A stretch of DNA of 64,000 nucleotides from Amorphochlora amoebiformis. Lineage: Eukaryota; Cercozoa; Chlorarachniophyceae. Shown here in pieces: positions 1-52,782 of the stretch; positions within the stretch are counted from its first letter, which is position 1; every line of letters starts with the position of its first letter. The translations under genes and the position numbers were made by a program. Below the pieces are notes generated by a model. It did not search any database. It saw only the letters and a list, made by a program, of their open reading frames with translations, and was not told the origin of the DNA. The DNA lies in contig BAAHQB010000018.1 of NCBI GenBank assembly GCA_054601695.1, positions 558,001-622,000 on the forward strand, written 5' to 3'.

Positions 1-552
<552 letters not shown>

Positions 553-652
553 GGTGGAAATTTGCTTATCTTAATGCAAGCATGAGTGTCCATAATATCA
601 CCAACATCACCGCATTCGATGGACGATTCAACGCTATTCGAATGCACTCTCT
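553..652. other. Exon-like island, unresolved
   Basis: A non-repetitive 100-base island between AT repeat and a CT tract. On the plus strand it follows an ATATAG acceptor and is open in one frame, but no donor is obvious except a weak GTGTCC. On the minus strand it is open to a TAA in a hydrophobic frame. CT tracts elsewhere in this window lie on the sense strand, which weakly favours plus. No product can be assigned. Confidence 0.2.
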
Positions 653-855
653 CTCTCCCTCTTTTCCTCTCCTCTCTCTCTCTCTCTTTCTCTCTCTTCT
701 CTCTCTCTCTCTCTCTTTCTCTCTCTTCTCTCTCTCTCTCTCTCTCTTTCTCTCACTCACTCACTCCCCTCTCTCTCTCTCTCTCCTCGCTCTCACACAC
801 TCTCCTCTCTCTCTCTCTCTCTCACTCTCCTCGCTCTCTCTCACCCACTCTCCTC

Positions 856-889
<34 letters not shown>

Positions 890-934
890 ACTCCTCCCTC
901 TCTCTCACACACACACCTCCCTCTCTCAATCTCA

Positions 935-971
<37 letters not shown>

Positions 972-1354
972 CTCTCCCTCTCTCTCGCTCTCTCTCTCTC
1001 TCGCGCTCTCTCTCTCTCTCTCTCTCTCTTACTCTCCTCTCCCTCTCTCTCTCTCTTCTTGCTCTCTCTCTCTTTCACTCTCCTCTCTCTCCCTCTCCTC
1101 TCTCTCTCTCTGTGTACTCTCCTATGCCTCTCTCTCTCTCTCTATCACTCCTCTCTCTCTCGCTCACCTCTCTCTCTCTTACTCTCCTCTCTCTCTCTCC
1201 TCTCTCTCACTCGCCCTCTCGCTCACTATACTCTCTCTCTCCTCTCTCTCACTCTCACACACACTCTCTCTCTCCTCTCTCTCACTCTAGCTCGCTCTCT
1301 CTCACTCTCCTCTCTCTCACTCTCCCTCTCACTCTCCCCTCTCTCTCACTCTCC

Positions 1355-1405
<51 letters not shown>

Positions 1406-1691
1406 CTCTCTCTCTCTCCCTCTTTTCCTCTCTCTTTGTCTCTCTCCTCTCTCTCTCTTCACCGCTCTCTCTTTCTCTCTCTTTCTCCCCTCTCTCTCTC
1501 TCACTCTCCTCTCTCTCTGTCTCTCTTACCTCGCTCTCTCTCTGTCTCTCTTACCTCGCTCTCTCGCTCTCCTCTCTCTCTTTCTCTCACCTCTCTCTCT
1601 CTCTCTCACTCCCCTCCCTCTCTCTCTCTCTCTCACTCTCCTCTCTCTCTCTCTCTCTCACTCACTCCGCTCTCTCTCCCTCCCTCTTTCC

Positions 1692-1739
<48 letters not shown>

Positions 1740-1752
1740 ACCTCTCTCTCTG
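653..1752. repeat. CT-rich microsatellite block
   Basis: About 1.1 kb of interrupted (CT)n with scattered CA, CCCT and CG variants on the plus strand. Its Ser-Leu open frames are not genes. Comparable blocks further right sit inside introns on the sense strand. Confidence 0.9.
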
Positions 1753-1828
1753 CATATATATATATATATATATATATAGATATATATATACATACATATA
1801 TATATATATGTATATGTGAGTATATGTT

Positions 1829-1881
<53 letters not shown>

Positions 1882-2027
1882 CTGTGTGTTATTTATATAT
1901 GTACATAGATAATCATATACATATATATATATATATGCAAATTTATATATAATTCGTTAAGATTCATATACTCCTCTGTGCATACATACATGTCTTCATT
2001 GAACCTATCAATTATATTAAAAAATTA

Positions 2028-2060
<33 letters not shown>

Positions 2061-2334
2061 CATGTATATATGTATATATATATATATAATATTCATATGT
2101 GTATGTATATTTATTTATTTACAGTTGGTATTCGACCGTGATAGACAGTCAGTCCCCATACTCTCATTCCCTTCATGACACATCCATAACGATTTAGATG
2201 TAGTTTCCAAGATAAAGTAATAATATATATATATATATATTATATATATATATATATATATAATATATATATATTACATATCCATATGTATATACATACA
2301 TATGTACATAATATATACATAATATACACACATA

Positions 2335-2385
<51 letters not shown>

Positions 2386-2425
2386 TTTTATACATGTGTG
2401 TTTATGTGTGTTCTTTTCTCTGTAC
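1753..2425. repeat. AT microsatellite with one non-repetitive island (2124-2225)
   Basis: AT repeats flank an island at 2124-2225. On plus the island follows a good acceptor (TTTATTTACAG) and reads about 17 codons to a TGA. On minus it is also partly open. I could not connect it in phase to any neighbour. Confidence 0.4.
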
Positions 2426-2564
2426 CAAGCTAATCCAGGCCGGACACAAGATATATCCCGTGTTTTATACCGAAAAGTTGAAAAAAAATATATCATCATT
2501 GCGTGACCTCTCAACTCCTCAGTAATGTGTGTATAGATTTTTCTACCGTAATGTATAAATGTGT

Positions 2565-2604
<40 letters not shown>

Positions 2605-2688
2605 TTTATATGTATACGCGTGAGGATATCGTCGGAGTGAGATTCTCGATACATATATACATTATAATATACATACAAATATATATGT

Positions 2689-2751
<63 letters not shown>

Positions 2752-2786
2752 TTTATATATATATATATACATATATATATCTATAT

Positions 2787-2822
<36 letters not shown>

Positions 2823-2889
2823 CATTAATCCAAAGCATTTTTGGCGTAACGAGTGTAGACATAGCCATGACAGCCCGCATGCGCGTCAT
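2426..2889 (-). CDS. Tentative minus-strand gene fragment, three exons, unrecognised
   Basis: Proposed exons (minus): 2824-2889 starting at ATG, 2618-2644 and 2426-2517. They join in phase (22 codons, 9 codons, 30 codons plus 2 nt) with donors GTATAT, GTATAC and GTACAG, all typical of this window. The predicted peptide begins [16 protein letters not shown] and matches nothing I know. I found no convincing next exon to the left. The last island (2427-2525) is equally open on the plus strand, where it has a pyrimidine-rich acceptor and ends in TAA, so strand and even existence are uncertain. Confidence 0.3.
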
Positions 2890-3270
2890 TGGCTAATATC
2901 TAGAATATGGTAATAGTAAAGGATTTTGTATGTATTAAGTTGATAATCTGGTTGTCCAGTCTAGCAGTCATGCAATTTTTATACTTTTATAGAATATATA
3001 TGTATTGTATGCATTAGTAGATAGATATATTCTAAGATATTCTAGACATAACGATAGTACAGATGTTACTCAATGATTACTTTGAGTGCGCGAGTGGTGC
3101 AACTACAGTACGTATATCGACTCTATTATCACTGAACTTATGCAATATATATATACGCCTGCAGGATACGTACGTACGTATGAAAATATGAAGTAGATGA
3201 AAGCATATGACTAGTATATGTACTAATGTATCAATACGTACGTACATATTAGTACGTATATATATATACA

Positions 3271-3319
<49 letters not shown>

Positions 3320-4117
3320 GTACGTATACGTATATGTACGTATCATTTGTATAATCGGAGCTAGCACGTGCACGTATAACAACTATAGCTAGTATACGAC
3401 GACGTATATAAGATACGTATTAACAACGTATACATGCCGTATGTATGTACATGTCTAGCGATCATGAAAGCATGTAACTAGTCAATAACTGGATATGTAC
3501 GTGTATACGTACGTATTTATTTGTACGTATAAACAATATACACATTATTATGTATGTGTATATGTATACTAGGTATGTGTTACTAATATACTATGATATA
3601 CTGAGTCCGGATACTCACTAGATACTAGAGATATATATATATATATATATATCTAGATATATATATTTAGGTTTATATCCAGTATACACACACATATATA
3701 TACTAGTATATACACACATATGTTCGTATTTAAATATACTCTAGATACTAGATGTGTACTAGATGTGGATATATATATCGAGGTCGACAACCATATGTTC
3801 TAGAAATTTCTCTAGTTTCTGGTTTATCAGTTTACCTAGGTTTACGTTATGCACGGGAACACGGTTTAATGTTCTAGACTAGTAGGATACTAGAGATACT
3901 GACTGAGAATTTACCTAACATGTACTAGATGTATACAAAAATTATACTGATAATGGCGTGAGCTAGGCTAGTTTACTTTAGATTTAAGACAACGTAAATG
4001 TCAACTGCACAAAAATTAGAACAAGGTCGTAAGCCAGTGTTTCTCTGATAGAACAGATACATACCCCGAATCGTGACTTGAAACCTAGAGTAGTAGATGA
4101 TGTGAGTAACTCTGCAT
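2890..4117. other. Intergenic, rich in CTAG/GTAC palindromes
   Basis: Little microsatellite, no credible exon. It is AT-rich and dense in short palindromes (CTAG, GTAC, TACGTA), like the intergenic segments at 26950-27440 and 50880-52100 and unlike the introns. Confidence 0.6.
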
Positions 4118-5771
4118 CTACAGCCGCTTATATTTGTCCGGCAGCATCTGCTGTAAGTGGTTAATCTGTGCCTGGAGCTCGAGGTTCTTTTTTTGAAGAT
4201 GGACGGCATCTTGTATGGCGTCCTGGTGGTTTGTTTAAGTTCGGATGAGAAATATGCGCTGGTCTAGGTATTGCGATTAGATTCGTATTTTTTTTGGTTT
4301 GAACACCTTAAGCATTTTACGGTATCGATCTTCCATTTCTCGCTTTTGGGACTCGAAGTGTTCGCGATACTGCTTGAAGACGTCGAGCATGTGAAGCTCA
4401 CTACGCTGCAGGTAGGCCTCATACCGATATCTATTTTCGACCTAATTGTGGACAGGTGTATATTATACATAGCTAATGTACACAAATATTATATTATGTA
4501 TTTTACATTTAAAAATTGGGTAAAATCTCATGTGGCTTACATGTTACTAACATTTCTATATTATAAATACATGCATTTACATTATACATATGTATTTATA
4601 TTATACATGCATATTTACATATGTGTACATGTACACATATACATTCATGTACAATTTTTAGGCGATACCAGCATCTCCCTCAGCTGATCTCGCTCCCATT
4701 TCCTTTGAATACTCTTTCGCTCAGCGTCAAACCTGTCCTTGATGAGCTGCTTGATGCTCTCATCTGCCTTGCTGTGCTCCGACAGGCAATCCCTCTTTTT
4801 CTTCATATTTTCCCGCAACTCTGAGATATCGAGGTTCTCGTAGTTCATCCTTAGAAGATTGTACTCTACGTTGGCCTGGTGGACTTGGAGCTGCTCGGCT
4901 GACATGAGAAAAGTCTTTCTCTGCTTCTCTTCCTCCTCGACGACGGTCGTGAGCACCTTGCGCAAGCTGTCCGACAGATTGAGAAACTTACGCTTCTCGA
5001 CCGTCTGGGTCTTGATGTACTTCGCGATCTTTGCGTCGGCTGCCGTGATATCTGCGTTCTTGCTCTCGTCCATCTTCTTCTTCTTAGTAATCTCCTTCTC
5101 CATCTGAACTTGGTACGTCTGGATCTTGACCAGCGACTCAACCACGTCCTTTTTGAGCTTGCTGTATCGGTCGGTGAGCTTCTCGTCAACCTGGATCTTC
5201 TCTTGCAGCACGTGAAGGAGGCCTAGTTTGCGGAGATTCTCCTTGCGCTCTGCGCGCCACCTAACGGCCTGCTGTCGCTTAGTCTCCCAGGTCTGGCTCT
5301 TGAGGTGCTCAAGCTGACCTAGCTTATCCTGAAATGCCGCGAGGTCTCGCCTGTCGATATCGTGGAGGAACTTCCCGGGGTTTGAGAGCTGCATCTTGGA
5401 TCGAGCAGCCCGAATCTCCTTGCGCAACACTGCTATCTCAGAGGCGAGCATACTCCTATTCACGGCCGGTGAGTTCTTGATCTTTGCACCCTTAGATACG
5501 AGCATGAGACTGTTCTTGGTACTCTTTACCTCCCCAAACGGATCCACCGTCGCTATGAAGACGGTCTCGCAGTTACCCCCAAGCTCGTTGGAGAGGAGCT
5601 TGGTGAGCGTGGATGAGTGGAAGGGCACCGTGGATGTGTCTTCGATGCCCGCGGAGAGCAGGTTGATAACTTCACCGATAGCGCGTAGCCCGTTATCGAC
5701 CTGAGTGATATATTATATATATATATATATATTATATATACAGATATATATATATATATATATATATAGTT

Positions 5772-5837
<66 letters not shown>

Positions 5838-5852
5838 ATATATATATATACA

Positions 5853-5890
<38 letters not shown>

Positions 5891-5899
5891 CACACACAC

Positions 5900-5930
<31 letters not shown>

Positions 5931-5934
5931 AATG

Positions 5935-5993
<59 letters not shown>

Positions 5994-6231
5994 TTTGATT
6001 TATGTATTGTCAACCATGATCGATGAATCTCCCGTCTCTATTAGGACAAACTTTATCGAGCCCGATAATATCTTGTCAAGAGCACTGGTGGACTGAGTCT
6101 CGATGCGAATATCTATGATCACTTGAGGGCGAACGTTTACATGGATCTGCTTGAGTAGCGACTGGTGAACCCTCATTCCTGAGATAAATATGCTATATGT
6201 ATCATCTGCACATTATGTGTCATCTGCACAT

Positions 6232-6276
<45 letters not shown>

Positions 6277-6937
6277 ATTATATATATGTATATATATTAA
6301 GTTATTTAACATGAATACAATTACACATCCGGCTACTATGACGATATTCACACCCCCCCCGGCGCACAAGCACAGAATAAACATCACATCGCACACCTTG
6401 GTTAACAAATTCGATGGTTTCCTTGGCGTTAGTACACGAAAGAAACGCCTGATTCTCAATCCGAAATCCCTGGCGATTCCCCTTGACCTCCATGCTCGCC
6501 TCCTGGCTCGGGTTTAGCAAATCGACCACCAGATCGGACCCCACTTGACACATCGACAGCGTGCAGCAATGCCGATGGTTTTTGTTGTCCATTAAGTCGA
6601 ATATTGTCTTGATTGCCGTGACAGCCACGCCTTCCTCGTCGTCGAGCGCGAACATTAGCTCGTCGTTTCCCGATGTCGAGGTCCCTATGGCACAGAGACA
6701 GGCGTTGCGCCCCTCCAGCACCCGGGATGTGATGCTTTGCAGAGACTCAGTGTACACCGACATGTTATTCTTGTCGGGAGTGTAGACCTTCGCGAAGGAG
6801 GTCTGATCGCCATCGATCGTGTGCTTAATAGTCCCTGTTTTGTTGTCCCCCTTGAAGTTTGGGTTTGTCTTTCTCTCGGTCTGCTTAATGCGTGCAATGG
6901 ACACACACTCATGAGCAGAGCTAGAAGATCCTTCCAT
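4118..6937 (-). CDS. Kinesin-like protein with degenerate motor domain
   Basis: Five exons (minus): 6397-6937, 6015-6178, 4669-5700, 4307-4441, 4118-4222. All junctions are GT-AG and in phase, giving 658 residues. The first in-frame ATG is 6937, since a TGA lies just upstream. Motor-like region about residues 10-320, then a long coiled coil about 320-655. Kinesin hallmarks seen: the helix resembling INKSLxALGxVI (residues 236-250, [15 protein letters not shown]), and [18 protein letters not shown] at 260-277, matching the VPYRDSKLTRLLxDSLGGN signature. Nucleotide motifs are lost: the P-loop position reads GTSTSGND (no Lys-Thr, residues 85-92), the NxxSSRSH site reads HVNVRPQ, and the DLAGSE site reads IETGDSS. 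Such a motor should not hydrolyse ATP, so a structural or microtubule-tethering role is inferred. Alternative: a decaying gene, but the frame is intact through 659 codons. It is divergent from the SUMO ligase gene. Intron 2 (5701-6014) is mostly (AT)n; the others are short. Confidence 0.85.
5701..6014 (-). repeat. (AT)n-filled intron 2 of the kinesin-like gene
   Basis: Almost pure AT repeat with one CA tract, between donor GTTGAC and acceptor ATCACTCAG on the minus strand. Confidence 0.85.
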
Positions 6938-7177
6938 TGGTTTTTGAACCAGGACGTCCGTCTTCCCCCCTGGGCTTTCTAGACGCCGGTTAGGCCGGAC
7001 ATGAAACAACTTGGTTTTCGGCGTTTCATCTTTTCATATTTTCGGCTATGCTGGTATTTCCGGTATCCCCGATCAAACCCCGGGAGTATCCGGTATTAGC
7101 AGGTATTTACATCTAATATAACAACATATTAAGTCTTCAATATCCGTCGTCTTTGCGCGGTGAGCGAGTTAAGGGCG
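6938..7177. promoter_or_regulatory. Putative bidirectional promoter, kinesin-like/SUMO ligase
   Basis: 240 bp separate the two divergent start codons. The segment is non-repetitive. It contains TTTTCGGCTA (7039-7048), also found in the VIT divergent region (36235-36244), and GGTATTTCCGG (7053-7063), whose reverse complement CCGGAAATACC recurs at 38176-38186 just upstream of the BTB gene. No TATA box is obvious. Promoter function is inferred from position only. Confidence 0.5.
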
Positions 7178-28215
<21,038 letters not shown>

Positions 28216-28996
28216 TATGTCCATAACCCTAACATTAACCCTAACCCTAATCCTACCCTAACCCTAACCCTAACCTCTTCCCTACCCCTAACCTCTTCCC
28301 TAATCCTAACCCTAACCTAACCCTAACCCTAACCCTTACCCTAACCTCTTCCCTAACCCTAACCCTAACCCTAACCCTAACCCTAACCCTGAGTCTTTGT
28401 CCTCGGACTAATGCTGAATAATCTGACCCTAGCCCTAACCCTAACCCTAACCCTAACCCCAACCCTGAGTCTTTGTCCTCTGACTAATGCTGAATAATCT
28501 GACCCTAACCCTAACCCTAACCCTAACCCTAACCCTAACCCTAACCCTAACCCTAACCGGTCCTCGGACTGATGCTGAATAATCTGACCCTAACCCTAAC
28601 CCTAACCCTAACCCTGAGTCAATGGTCCTCGGACTAATGCTGAATAATTTGACCCTAACCCTAACCCTAACCCTAACCCTAACCCTAACCCTAACCCTAA
28701 CCGAGTCAATGGTCCTAGGACTAAGACATGCTGGATAATCTGATCCTAACCCTAACCCCTAACCCTAACCCTAACCGAGTCAATGGTCCTAGGACTAAAA
28801 CCTGAATAATCTGATCCTAAACCAAACCCTAACCCTAACCCTAACCCTAACCCTAAACCTAACCCTAGCCCTAACATTAACCCTAACCCTAACCCTATAG
28901 CCCACTCTGTGGAGGAGTCAATGGTCCTAGGACGAAGACATGCTGAAGAATCTGATCCTAACCCTAACCCTAACCCTAACCCTAACCCTAACCCTA
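28216..28996. repeat. Composite satellite: CCCTAA arrays with a recurring spacer
   Basis: Runs of CCCTAA alternate with about seven copies of a 35-45 base spacer containing GGTCCTCGGACTAATGC and TGAATAATCTGA. Spacers start near 28390, 28465, 28559, 28614, 28702, 28776 and 28915. Later spacers share CCTAGGACTAA instead of CCTCGGACTAA. It is interstitial in this window and lies between the 3' ends of two convergent genes. Confidence 0.9.
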
Positions 28997-29031
28997 TACT
29001 GTTGCTTTAACAATATATATTGTTGCTTCAA

Positions 29032-29071
<40 letters not shown>

Positions 29072-29423
29072 TAGATAGCATGAGGGGACGCAGTTCGAAT
29101 TGTAGATATGTATCGATAGCGTGTTGGAATATCATCGTACGTATACTATAGATAGCTGGAGATCTCTGGAGATCCCGGAGATTCTTCGTGGTTCGTCTCA
29201 TCCGGTAATACCCGGTAGTAAGTCTATTTGATTCATAACGAATGATAAAGAGAAATTTCTCATACGATTCATTCAGGAAATTTCTAGGAACGTTATAACT
29301 TCGCGAACACACTCGAATTTTCGGGAAGTTCTGGAAGCGTGACATGGCGTGGCGTCACGTTCTGTCATCCAATACTCGGAAGCCCGTTACCACCGGTTTC
29401 TACAGTCAATCTCAGGACTACCG
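28997..29423. other. 3' flank of the VIT gene with a dispersed GGAGATC/CCGGTATT element
   Basis: After a short AT repeat comes about 340 bases of unique sequence. 29155-29215 (GGAGATC units, then TCCGGTAATACCCGG at 29201-29215) resembles 38115-38195. A plus frame from ATG 29344 is open about 31 codons to a GTTAAC motif, but I found no downstream exon for it. Confidence 0.4.
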
Positions 29424-36142
<6,719 letters not shown>

Positions 36143-36385
36143 GGTCGGACCAAAGGTTACTCCAAAGGTCTCGGATCTCTGAATGATCTCCCAACCGAAA
36201 TTATTCAGTAAGATTAATAATAATTCGGAATTAATTTTCGGCTAAGTATTTACCTTAACATCACCAAAAAGCAGAGATCTCAGATCTGCCGAGAATATTC
36301 AACTTTCCGAAAAAATCTTTGGTTGGAAAACCTTCTGTCTTTATTTGGGTGATTTACATAACTGCTACCCCGCAGCACGAGAACC
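36143..36385. promoter_or_regulatory. Putative bidirectional promoter, VIT/small protein
   Basis: 243 bp between divergent ATGs, non-repetitive, containing TTTTCGGCTA (36235-36244) as in the kinesin/SUMO ligase intergenic region, plus two TTTCCGAAA/TTCGGAA-like palindromic patches. Function is inferred from position. Confidence 0.45.
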
Positions 36386-37170
36386 ATGGCGGACCCTGTG
36401 GCACAGCTTAGAGCGGATATACGCCTGTATCCTTGCCCTCAAACTCCCTTATGTCTTTCCAACGTGACTGAAAGCCTCTGTTTTCGAATTTTCCCGATTT
36501 CTGAACTTGTTCATACTGTTTTTTGCTGGTTTTTATTCGGGTGGAAAATGGGGGGCTCTTCGATGTTTAATGTAGGCTCAGCCAGCAGTTTCAGGCGATT
36601 GTGAACACTTTGGCGAAGGTCACCTGCAGCTTCCAACAGATTAACAGTCATGATTGCAAGTGTAAGTTACGCAAAAATTCCAACGGTAAATGCTTTTTTA
36701 CCCCTCTAGCTACCAACAGCAGTGAAAATCCTAATACTGTTCTCAAAAGTCCTTAAACCCTGTCACACGGCTAGAATATATCTAGTGCATCCTCTCCCAT
36801 CCTACAAACATTCGTTTACATATTTACACGACCAATAACACACATGGAAGCAAACAACTAATAACGCATATGCAGCAACGTCGGAAACAGTCTCGAAAGC
36901 ATCCATATGCATGTGCATGTGCATATGTGTAACAGATAAACACCATGAACATGTCTACTCGGAACCGAAAAATAGTGCTATTTTTATTTTTCGTCTCGAT
37001 CAGGTAAATCTGAGAACCTTCTGGGAACGCACATCGAAACGGTCAGGTCGGAGTTGTCGGAGACTTCGGAATTTTCGGAGAAAACCCCGGATGAAGTCAA
37101 ACTACCGTCACCTGGGGGGGTGTCACGGGCTAAGGAGCCGATTTCCTTTTCGTTGGTGATGCATACCTAA
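36386..37170 (+). CDS. Small protein of unknown function (97 residues)
   Basis: Three exons: 36386-36426, 36576-36661, 37004-37170. Joins are GT-AG and in phase; the exon 2 donor is a perfect GTAAGT. Start context is GAACCATGG. The product begins MADPVAQLRADIRLLSQQ and is predicted helical for about 30 residues, then acidic/Ser-rich with CKCK after the helix. I do not recognise it; the start faintly recalls Mediator subunit 21, too weak to name it. Introns are short and lack AT repeats, unlike neighbouring genes. A donor-like GTGATG just before the TAA could extend the protein into 37702-37960. It is divergent from the VIT gene. Confidence 0.6.
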
Positions 37171-37240
37171 TTGATAATGTTTTTGACGTACGTTATATGT
37201 TACATAAATGCTTTCATAGATAGATTATATATTCATAGAT

Positions 37241-37280
<40 letters not shown>

Positions 37281-37331
37281 ACACATACACATATTATATA
37301 TATATGTGTGTTTATACATATTTATACATAC

Positions 37332-37366
<35 letters not shown>

Positions 37367-37411
37367 TTTATATAAATAAATATTATGTAATATTATTATA
37401 CGTGTACATAT

Positions 37412-37477
<66 letters not shown>

Positions 37478-37545
37478 ATGAATATATAAATACATATGAA
37501 TAATATACGTACATTTGTACGTAATATATATATATATATATATAT

Positions 37546-37584
<39 letters not shown>

Positions 37585-37701
37585 GTACACACATTACACA
37601 CACATATATATATATATAATATATATATATATCCCTATATATAGATATATAGTACTTACAAATTCATTCATACAAACACATACCACTCACACCCCACCAG
37701 C
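37171..37701. repeat. 3' flank with AT/GT microsatellites
   Basis: A short unique flank to about 37235, then AT, CA and GT repeats. No exon seen. Confidence 0.7.
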
Positions 37702-37961
37702 GACCTTCGCATCAATGCATACATCCAAACACAAACCCTCAGACCAAGACAAACTGCGTAGCCAAGACCCTAGCCAATAACGCTCGGCCGCACTCTCTTG
37801 CTCCCACCTCCCCCCGCCCTAATCACGGCACAGCACTCGCGGTTGAGATGGGGGTTGGAGTTACGGGTATCTCGCCTTTGGCTACGCCTAGTGTTTCTCC
37901 GGTGTGTTTGATCTTGAATTTTGGAGGATGTGTGATTGAGATTGATTTTTTGTGTGGGTAT
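37702..37961 (+). other. Possible exon, open 260 bases
   Basis: After an acceptor-like CACCCCACCAG the plus strand is open for more than 85 codons up to a GTATAC donor, in the phase expected if the preceding small gene spliced at 37156. A continuation from AATCGTGTAG (38108) would run about 28 codons to TAA. The minus strand is also open. Neither reading is a known protein, so this may be non-coding. Confidence 0.25.
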
Positions 37962-37991
37962 ACGTGTTCTATAATAATCTATATTATATAC

Positions 37992-38078
<87 letters not shown>

Positions 38079-38258
38079 GTATATATTGTTGGCACAACGC
38101 CGGGAATCGTGTAGAATAGCCCGAGATCCACGGAGACCCACTGGAGATTGCTGGAGATCGTGTTTTAGTGAATCCCCGGAAATACCGGATAGTACCGGTT
38201 AATGTCAGTAGCGACACGTGTACGCCGCAACTCTTGTGTTGCGCAAGTGGGTACCCCC
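37962..38258 (+). promoter_or_regulatory. Upstream region of the BTB gene with a dispersed element
   Basis: AT repeat to 38087, then a unique segment with GAGATC units and CCGGAAATACC (38176-38186), similar to sequence at 29155-29215 and to the promoter at 7053-7063. The segment 38088-38352 starts TGTT and ends AACA, so a small solo LTR is an alternative explanation. Confidence 0.35.
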
Positions 38259-50615
<12,357 letters not shown>

Positions 50616-51884
50616 CAAATAACATTATAGTTGGTCATATGGGTGGCGGGCAATACATATGTATATATAAATATTGCAATATCTATCTATCTATATATAT
50701 ATATATATATATATAATGTATATATATATATATGTATCATATATATGTATATCATATATATGTATTACATGTAATAATAATAATAATAATAATATTAATA
50801 CTAACAATACTAAGTAATCTGCTAACAATATATCAGATTATGCTCTTAGACCGCCTGACAAGCAACTTTTAGATCCCTAGGTTCGTTCGCTCAAGTGTGT
50901 CTGAGTAGTTTATGTTCACATCGCCGGTCGTCCCGCGTAATATCGTATGATGATCAAAATGACTGGCGAATGTGGATATCCGTTGTATCGGATCTATCTC
51001 AGTCTGTGCTAGGCTATTATTCTAGTTATTCTTGTATTGGATTAGGAAAAGTCTAGGTAGAATCTAGAGTGTGCGTACGATCATGACAACTGCGTTACAT
51101 GCAAGCGCAGTAATTTTAATTAACCCTGTTTTCATATCAAGTTCGTATCGTTCATATACTAGATCTATCATAGTATTAATCTAGTACATATTTGACTCAT
51201 AGTATACTAGGAACGACTTATCTGGATACATCATAGTTGTAACAATATATAATATAATTATCATAGTAGACGTACATATATATAGTTCTAGTCGTACGTA
51301 ATATCTAGAATAATAGTAATACATTTACAATCCATGTGACCATGTCAGTATCTAGAGTATGTACATGTTTACTAGGTTTACCTAGTTTACGTCACATTCC
51401 CTATGTCAATAGTATACTAGGTATATAATGTATATCTTAGACTAGTCGTATATACAGTATATACACGTATACCGTATGATACATTGATACCATATGTATA
51501 TACAGATCTATCATATGAACTCAGTGATAGCTAGATCTAGAGATAGGCGCATATATATATAGAGCCAGTGGAGCTAGCTAGAGTAGATCTATCAATTCAA
51601 TTGGCATAAATCTAGTAAATAAACTAGTACTACAAGACCCACACTCTAGACACTCGCATCTACTAGATCTAGTCTAGTAGTAGACTAGGTAGAGTATATC
51701 TAGAGTCTAGACTGGTATATCTAGTATATATCCAGTATATCCCAGATATCTCTGCGTATCTATACTAGATCTAGATCTAGCTAGAGATGCAGGATCCGTA
51801 TGGACAGTATCTAGATGATATATCTAGATATATCATAGTACAATAAATATCTAGAATATATATGTACATATCTAGAGTCTAGGA

Positions 51885-51922
<38 letters not shown>

Positions 51923-51988
51923 GATATATGTATATATATAAAAATAGTAGATATAATAATTAGTATATCTACAAGATCTATATCTATA

Positions 51989-52029
<41 letters not shown>

Positions 52030-52262
52030 AGTATATATCTAGATATGTATATAATACATCTAGTATATATCGCTATATAGAGGTATAGGTTGTCTAGATT
52101 GTGCGACTTGGCTTTGTTACAGCCAACACTGTGATGCATGCTGTGACGTCGCTCAATTGCTGCTGCTGCTTGGCTATCCTAATCTCACCTTATACTCCCT
52201 GGAAATGCTAAAGCTGACTGAAGACGAGGCCTAGAACGTGGTATCGGTATTCTAATGTAAGC
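50616..52262. other. Intergenic, extremely CTAG-rich
   Basis: 3' ends of the BTB and Aurora genes face each other. After an AT and (AAT)n patch, 50830-52110 is unique, AT-rich and packed with CTAG, AGATCT and CTAGA motifs, especially 51520-51860. No open frame of interest. Confidence 0.65.
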
Positions 52263-52563
52263 CTAGGCTTTAGATTTAGATCTAGTTCGAACGATGAACG
52301 AGTGGCCCTGCACATGTTTAAGTGGTAGCCTCTTTCGTGGGTCCTTGATGAGCAACTGTAGAAATTCTGTATTAGGGCATGAATGACCAATTGAGAACAT
52401 CTTGCAGACCTTGGAGATAAGATCCCTGGCATCAGAGCTCACGAAGCTTGGAAAGTGCAGATCCACTCGCGAGATTCGCTTGTAAGTTTCACTATGACCT
52501 GGAGGAATATGTGTTAGCAAGCTCGCATATACGCTTTACATTTAGGTACACACACACACACAT

Positions 52564-52628
<65 letters not shown>

Positions 52629-52725
52629 TATATATATGTACATGTATGAAACGTAATTAATATAGGTTGTACATGTACATCTAAATACGTACAGATACAG
52701 GAATACTCAAATACACACGCACAAT

Positions 52726-52782
<57 letters not shown>

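Noticed and set aside
28253-28462. Gly-Leu/Val-Arg frame on minus in the telomeric repeat
   Set aside because: Translation of CCCTAA repeat.
28216-28996. True chromosome end
   Set aside because: Genes and intergenic DNA continue on both sides, so the CCCTAA array is interstitial here.
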